A stretch of DNA of 64,000 nucleotides from Spirometra erinaceieuropaei. Its lineage: Eukaryota; Platyhelminthes; Cestoda; Diphyllobothriidea; Diphyllobothriidae. The stretch is from contig CACRXP010000566.1 in assembly GCA_902702965.1 (NCBI GenBank), forward strand, positions 185,336 through 249,335, given 5' to 3'. Under the pieces are notes generated by a model. It was not told the origin of the DNA and searched no databases. It was given only the letters and a program-made list of their open reading frames with translations. Made by a program: the position numbers and the translations under genes. Below are positions 59,320 through 64,000 of the stretch, in pieces (within the stretch, counting starts at the first letter, position 1; every line of letters starts with the position of its first letter).

Positions 59320-59640
59320 GTCCTCATCAGGGAGAATCTCCCTACCGACAAAGACGGGGAAGATTGGAATGGTCATTTCTGGATTATTAACCATCGTCAG
59401 CTTGTCATACCCAACCTCAAAGTGCGGATCACCCGGGGCTCGATCCCGCGACCTGTTAGTTAGAAGTCCGACGTCTCTGACTGTCGAGCCGCAGACTCGT
59501 TGTCCTGTCGGGTGCGATCGCGAATGTGAAATGGCAGAGAGGGGTGCTCACCGATTGCTCTTACGGAACCCACCCGTTCCGTTGTGCCTTGCGGGTTCTC
59601 TCTTGAGCCAAACCAGCAGCTGTACCGTGGTACGACAGGA
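59320..59640 (-). mobile_element. SINE-B, - strand unit
   Basis: On -, the tRNA-like head lies at about 59500-59430 (GGACTTCTAACTAACAGGTC then GCGGGATCGAGCCC). The body runs through the inverse of GACAAAGACGGGGAAG at 59345. The upstream part (GAACGGGTGGGTTCCGTAAG in - sense) is shared with the linker of the + units. Confidence 0.75.
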
Positions 59641-60165
59641 CAACGAGCCCGTAGCTCAGTGGTTAAAGGCGTTGACTGACGACGACTAATAAGCCAGAAA
59701 TGGCCATTCCAGTCTCCCTTGTCTTTGTCGGCAATACCATTCTGCCTATATATCATGCACCGCTGTGCGGCTGCTGGTTGGGCTCCAGAGAGAGCCCTTA
59801 AGGCACAACGGAACGGGTGAGTTCCGTATGAAAGATCGGTGAGTGCCCCCTACCATTGTATATTCCCGATCGAAAACCGACAGGGCAACGGGCTCGTGGC
59901 CCGGTGGGTAGAGGCGTGGACTTCTAAACCAACAGGTCGCGAGTTCGAGGCTCGGGTGTTCCACACTTCGGGCTTGGGTATGGCTGGCTGACGACGGCTG
60001 ATAAGCCAGAAATGGCCATTCCAGTCGTCCTTGTTTTTGTTGGTGATAAAATTCTGCCTACATCATAAGCCGTTGTGCGGCTACTGGTTGGGCTCGAGAG
60101 AGAGCCTTAGGGTACAACTGGACGGATGAGTTCCGTAAAAACGGTCGGCGAGCGCCTGTCTCTGC
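59641..60165 (+). mobile_element. SINE-B, two + strand units
   Basis: Heads start near 59645 (GAGCCCGTAGCTCAGTGG, then internally deleted straight to the GACTGACGACGACTAATAAG body) and at 59890 (GGCTCGTGGCCCGGTGGG, GGACTTCTAAACCAACAGGT, GCGAGTTCGAGGCTCGGG). The linker with TGCGGCTGCTGGTTGGGCTC and TTCCGTATGAAAGATCGG is as at 33.9 kb. These lie head-to-head with the - unit. Confidence 0.8.
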
Positions 60166-60420
60166 CAAATGGACAGGGCTTCCGTTAGGGCGGCTCTGAT
60201 GCCACATCAGTGAACCGATCCTTGCCTCCAGTTTTTCAGTCGACCCAAATTACTCCCATGATGGCCGCGTTATCCCGCCAGTCGACAGCATTACAAGCCA
60301 TGGCTCTTAACATGTGATAGATTGCAGCGCGTCAACTTCGCCAGAGTGACAAAGGAGCTGATTCGCCATGAGAATTAATTTCCGTTTGTCCTTTCCCACG
60401 CAACAGTCAATCGACTTTTG

Positions 60421-60645
60421 ACAAAAAATAGAAGCGATTGCTGGAACAAGAGCTTTATTCGCCCGACGTTTCGGATTCTCGCTCGAAGACATCATCAGAG
60501 ACAGAAACAGATGATTCCCGCACAGGAATTTGCGGTATTTATAGGATATTCGCTATGTTACTGCACACCTATGATAAGTAACCACTCTCCACTTCATCGA
60601 GGACTACTGCCCGCTGGTGCGCTAATGGCCTGATGGCCGGCATGC
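60421..60645 (-). mobile_element. PLE 3' tail, - strand arm of an inverted pair
   Basis: The tail includes the hammerhead-like motif (60505-60461), TATAAATACCGCAAATTCC-type sequence and GATGAAGTGGAGAGTGG, as in other PLE tails, but no endonuclease coding. It faces a similar tail on +. Confidence 0.75.
60461..60505 (-). ncRNA. Hammerhead-ribozyme-like motif
   Basis: On -: GTCT, CTGATGA, a weak stem II around TTCGAGCGAGAA, GAAACGTC, GGGC. The catalytic core words are perfect but stem II pairs poorly. Confidence 0.4.
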
Positions 60646-60684
60646 AAGTTTTGCTTGCTGAAATCTTATCAATTAGCAACTTAC

Positions 60685-60905
60685 ATGCCGGCCATCAAGC
60701 CATTAACGCATCAGCGACAATAATTCTTGATGAAGGGGGAGCGGTTAATTACCATAGGTATGCGGTATCATAGCGACTGCATCCTATAAATACTGCAATC
60801 TCCTGTGCACGAATCACCCGTACCTGCTTCTGTCATTGATGACGAGTTCGAGCGAGAATCCGAAAAGTCGGGCGAATGAAGCTCTTGTTGCAGCGATGGC
60901 TTTTA
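60685..60905 (+). mobile_element. PLE 3' tail, + strand arm of an inverted pair
   Basis: TGCCGGCCATCAAGCCATTA then TCTTGATGAAGGGGGAGCGG and ATCCTATAAATACTGCAATC correspond to the PLE C-terminal and UTR sequence at 51.17-51.27 kb. The end carries the motif at 60831-60873 and GCTCTTGTTGCAGCGATGG. Confidence 0.75.
60831..60873 (+). ncRNA. Hammerhead-ribozyme-like motif (decayed)
   Basis: TTGATGA replaces CTGATGA and GAAAAGTC replaces GAAACGTC. The stem is GAGTTC/GAATCC with a mismatch. Confidence 0.3.
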
Positions 60906-61134
60906 CATCCTATCATCTAGTTCATGGAATTCTTATCTTCGCTTGTAGCAGCGACCGACTGTTGACTAGACTGGACAGAGTGGCTGAAGCGCTTTGAAGG
61001 CCTGTGTCTGAGTTGGACATCATACGCAAGTACGGCAATAGTTATAGCTTCGCGCTGGCAAGACACTGCCCGAAAAACGCGTGTTTATATGCTTGGCTTT
61101 GTGTTCATAATCCCTTACTTTAGTAGTCAGTGTC

Positions 61135-61510
61135 GAACCTCATGAGATATTAACCGAAATTCTTGAAAGACCCTTACGATTAAGGAAGATTACTTAACTA
61201 TATGGCTGCAGTGTTGGCCTATCTTGTGTGACAATTTCGTGACATTTTTGACGCGCTGGGAGGTTTGCTTTTCAAATGCGAATCTTTTTGCCTGCACTCA
61301 GTAAAAAATAAATATTTAAGTAGTGCGGATTTTACCGACCACATTTTAACGATTTTGGCAAATTAAGAAATCTTTTACAAAAAATCTCCATGAATTTACT
61401 ATTTTTGTGCACATCGGAAGGCAAATTATGTCCCTTTGAAACTTGGCGTTCGAAGAGAGTGTATCTATTAGTGTTAAAAATGCTTTTGTACCCCCCATAA
61501 ATTTTTAATT
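61135..61510. repeat. FB1 copy 11, left arm (decayed)
   Basis: CTCATGAGATATTAACCGAAATTCT, then CTCAGTAAAAAATAAATATTTAAGTAG and AATTATGTCCC follow the left-arm order of other copies. It ends where the PLE RT frame stops. Confidence 0.55.
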
Positions 61511-61531
61511 CGATCTGTCATTGCGTTTTGG

Positions 61532-63037
61532 TTATAGGTTTTTAGTCTGCAAGCCGCATGCCTTTTGCTTAAAGAACAAGCAGAATTCCTCTATGCNCTC
61601 GCCATCGATCGTATCTGAGGAGCAGATTCTGGTGGCTCTATTGAACAGGCACAAAACCAAGTTCCGTTTTCTCTGAATTGGAACGAAACTGAGGAAGTGC
61701 ATGTATTGTCCTTTCCAGGTGGGTTTTCGATAGATGGATCTCTGAATAGAGCCATCTGCTCGCCTACGTACAAGAATATCCAGGAAAGGCAGTGTGTCAT
61801 TCTTCTCATGCTCGATCGTAAATTTGATCTTTGCATGTGCTTTGTTCAGAGCCTTGAGCAGTAGTTCTCCGTCGCCTGGGTTTTTGACTATAGCGAAAAT
61901 GTCATCCACATATCGCCTATAGAATGAGGCTCGTTGTAAGTTCCGATCTAGTTTTCGCTCTAGATTAGACATAAAAATGTCCGCTAGGACTGGCCCCAAT
62001 GGACTGCCCATAGCTACACCATCGATCTGTCGATACAGCCGTCCGTTGAACAAGAACTGTACATTCTTTGTGCATATCTGTAGTAGTTCCCGTAGTTGCT
62101 CTGGTGGTAGGTGTGTTTCACCCGCATGCTCACAAATTACGTCAATTGTTTCATCCAGTGGCACGTTTGTAAACAGGCTCTGCACGTCAAGCGAGATCAT
62201 GTGTTTATTCAGTAGATTATGATGCTTAAGCTCATCTACGAAGGAGAAAGTATCTTTGGTAGTATAAACGGCAAGGTTGAGTCTGATTGGTTCGATTTGC
62301 TTCACTAACCATTGTGCAAGTTTATGTTGAGGTGAATTCCTCATTGATAGAATCGGTCGTAATGGTACCCCTGGTTTGTGCAATTTTGGCAGTCCGTATA
62401 GTCTGGGAATATGCGACCCTACAGGTCTAAGACACGCAGCCATGTTCTCGTCTATTATTTGCTTTTCAAGTAACGATTTAACCTTCCTCCCAATAAGGTC
62501 TTCTAGCGCTTTTGTTTCTTCTTTCTCATGGGCTTTCGAGGAAAATTTGCTGGTGTCACTCAATATCGCCTCCATCTTTCTCACGTAATCAGTCTTGTTT
62601 AGGATCACGACCCCGCTTCCATTGTCAGGTCTTGAGATGACAACTTCAGTGGTTTTACGTAGGTCAGTTAGTGCCGAGATGTGTTGTCTGGTTAGCAGTG
62701 AGCGTTGCGTAGTCGGGAAAGTTCTGTATTGATAGGCGATATCTACGAATTTCGCTTTCAACCATCTCACGTTGTCCTCTGACGTCGGTGTTAAGTCAGA
62801 TAATTGGTGATATAGGTCTTCAAATTGAGCCTCAATCTCCGTCGGATCTATTTTTCTTCTCGGCACACAAAACTTAAGTCCTAAAGAGAGGGTCTCGGCT
62901 TGCAGTTTAGTCAGTTTCAAATTCGACATGTTGACAATGTAGTCATCTGGATTTACTGGAAACGATTCGTCTACGGGTTGTCTATTTAGCGACTTCATCA
63001 GATCAGCGTGGGACGATTGTCTTACTTTAGCTTGCAA
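61532..63037 (-). CDS. Penelope-like element reverse transcriptase
   Basis: An open frame of 501 codons (one ambiguous base, N, at 61597). N-terminal landmarks read LTKLQAETLSLGLKFCVPRR and LRKTTEVVISRPDNGSGVVI. The RT core reads RLYGLPKLHKPGVPLRPILS, MISLDVQSLFTNVPLDETID (motif A), QIDGVAMGSPLGPVLADIFM (motif B), YRRYVDDIFAIV (motif C, catalytic YVDD), DTLPFLDILVRR and IYRKPTWKGQYMHF. KLHKPG, SLF.NVPL and FLD.LV are specific to Penelope-type RTs, which resemble telomerase RT and prime at exposed 3' ends. The frame ends shortly after the RT thumb and no GIY-YIG domain follows; FB1 relic sequence begins instead. It is a better-preserved and different lineage from the other PLEs here. The Met at 63037 is taken because upstream is closed. 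Confidence 0.92.
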   Translation of the reverse strand: MQAKVRQSSHADLMKSLNRQPVDESFPVNPDDYIVNMSNLKLTKLQAETLSLGLKFCVPRRKIDPTEIEAQFEDLYHQLSDLTPTSEDNVRWLKAKFVDIAYQYRTFPTTQRSLLTRQHISALTDLRKTTEVVISRPDNGSGVVILNKTDYVRKMEAILSDTSKFSSKAHEKEETKALEDLIGRKVKSLLEKQIIDENMAACLRPVGSHIPRLYGLPKLHKPGVPLRPILSMRNSPQHKLAQWLVKQIEPIRLNLAVYTTKDTFSFVDELKHHNLLNKHMISLDVQSLFTNVPLDETIDVICEHAGETHLPPEQLRELLQICTKNVQFLFNGRLYRQIDGVAMGSPLGPVLADIFMSNLERKLDRNLQRASFYRRYVDDIFAIVKNPGDGELLLKALNKAHAKIKFTIEHEKNDTLPFLDILVRRRADGSIQRSIYRKPTWKGQYMHFLSFVPIQRKRNLVLCLFNRATRICSSDTIDGEXIEEFCLFFKQKACGLQTKNL

Positions 63038-63059
63038 GTTTCAGGTTACCTATCACGTT

Positions 63060-63254
63060 TTAGCTCTCTAGGTCGATCGTTGATTGAACAGTTTTGCCTT
63101 GTAATATAACTACGCAATGACCGTGCGCAGCTGAATGAGAGGTCTCGAAATTTATGACGTCATTAAATTCTGCATGCTTTGTCGCCTTCGCCTTGTTCAA
63201 ATTTATCCCGGGAAAACACTGCTTCAATTTATGAATTGTATCAAATTTGTCCAT
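63060..63254 (-). CDS. Short frame upstream of the PLE RT, unassigned
   Basis: 64 codons on -, starting MDKFDTIHKLKQCFPGINLN, ending 22 bp before the RT Met in the same orientation. It could be a remnant of the PLE N-terminal extension or chance. No motif. Confidence 0.25.
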   Translation of the reverse strand: MDKFDTIHKLKQCFPGINLNKAKATKHAEFNDVINFETSHSAAHGHCVVILQGKTVQSTIDLES

Positions 63255-64000
63255 AGGTCGCTGAAATCTTATTCCTAACTTTGCACGACTGCTTGCAGGA
63301 TGGTTTCGATTTCCCTATAAACTTTAAGTCTCCACTTCCTCAGTGAATTGAGATCAATCTGCAAGGAAGACGATCACCGTGGAGGAGGGTTAGGTGGACG
63401 AAAATCTTAAAAAAACTGTCATTGATGCTGTCCGTAAAGTTGAGGAAAATGGATTTTTATTTGCTGTGCGACGGGCAGTGACCATGACAGTTTATGAATT
63501 TGCAAATGAAGTCTTTTTTACCATTGGCGAGAAGATTCACTGTTGCATGCCCACCACTCTCGGGCGTTATCAGCAAAAATCAGGCCCTTAAGCCATTCTA
63601 GCGCTCAGATTTAGTTGCTTCAACTGGTGCCTGGTAATCTTGATCAGGCTAGTGTATGGTGAGTTCGGCTCAGCTTGCTTGGGCGCACGCTGGACTGGCG
63701 TTGGCAATGATTAATCTCACCATAAGCCGTGTGATCCATTTGAATTCTGCTCATCAATTCGGATTATGGAGATTTTTGAGAGAACAGAACCCCCCTTCTG
63801 GGTTCAGTTATTAGTTGGCGGAGAAAAGTCCACACACGCAACGGAAACAGGGACATTTTGCATTTTTGTTGGGATATAGGCGACAAAAACAGGCGCCATG
63901 CACTGCACGCGTTCATCGCCATCTCTTATAGAAGCAAACTCGAAACCGGCCGGCCTGTTATTCAAGATGTGAGCACCTATTGGTCTTAGCTAAACAATTT

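Larger units (their letters stand above)
58912..64000 (+). other. Spectrin intron 4 or downstream region, no further exon seen
   Basis: If the GTAGAT donor at 58912 is used, the next exon should encode the VLLF.IQS.MRANN-like part of spectrin repeat 1. I searched by eye to 64000 without finding it, so it probably lies beyond the window. The stretch carries SINE-B, PLE and FB1 pieces. 63260-64000 has no recognised feature; a 65-codon frame at 63394-63591 (+) is unassigned. Confidence 0.5.

Noticed and set aside
63394..63591. 65-codon + frame considered as the next spectrin exon
   Set aside because: The translation does not match the expected first spectrin-repeat sequence, and the acceptor before it lacks a pyrimidine tract.
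1..64000. CRISPR arrays, bacterial operons or prophage
   Set aside because: No regularly spaced repeat array or bacterial gene context. The spliced exons and PLE/LINE content are eukaryotic.

Overview
The window is eukaryotic, AT-rich and dominated by mobile elements. It carries a few short, widely spaced exons. Penelope-like elements (PLEs) with GIY-YIG endonucleases, APE-type non-LTR retrotransposons, tRNA-derived SINEs, a Helitron relic and spliced exons with GT..AG ends suggest a flatworm. A repeat-rich tapeworm of the diphyllobothriid kind (Spirometra, Dibothriocephalus, Schistocephalus) is my best guess. This is inference from family content, not a database match.

The main host gene is on the + strand. 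It encodes the actin-binding (double calponin-homology) N-terminus of a beta-spectrin-like protein. Four phase-0-compatible exons can be joined: 27446 or 27501 to 27760 (CH1 start), 34740-34913 (CH1 end), 46253-46357 (CH2 start, a 35-codon exon) and 58372-58911 (rest of CH2 and start of the rod). The introns are about 7.0, 11.3 and 12.0 kb and are filled with repeats. The gene runs off the right end. A second, weaker coding candidate is a Ser/Pro/Ala-rich exon on the - strand at 9293-9673.

Left region (1-24 kb), a mosaic of nested elements: an RTE-like LINE tail (218-924, -); three SINE-A copies (1960-2640); a palindromic element (5078-6034); a PLE relic (7790-8520, -); a CR1-like LINE fragment (11605-13563, -); a Helitron fragment (14020-15530, +); a nearly intact CR1-like LINE (about 16000-19630, -); another LINE fragment (19640-21030, -); and a LINE 3' end on + (21036-23860) that is split by a PLE (22074-23140).

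Right region (27-64 kb), the spectrin introns: at least ten copies of a palindromic element of about 0.9-1.0 kb, here called FB1. Its ends are of the form CAGTAGGTG...CACCTACTG and the best copy is flanked by TA. There are also a second palindromic family (FB2), tRNA-Arg-like SINE-B copies, and several PLE pieces at 37.8, 50.2, 52.1, 60.4 and 61.5 kb. At least two of the PLEs lie inside FB1 copies.

The most interesting non-textbook signals are the FB1 family and a recurrent hammerhead-ribozyme-like core (CTGANGA - stem - GAAACGTC) at the 3' ends of six PLE pieces. Also notable are an inverted pair of PLE tails at 60.4-60.9 kb and an insertion of about 35 residues in the spectrin CH1 domain. 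All family assignments were made by reading translated sequence by eye; no search was run.
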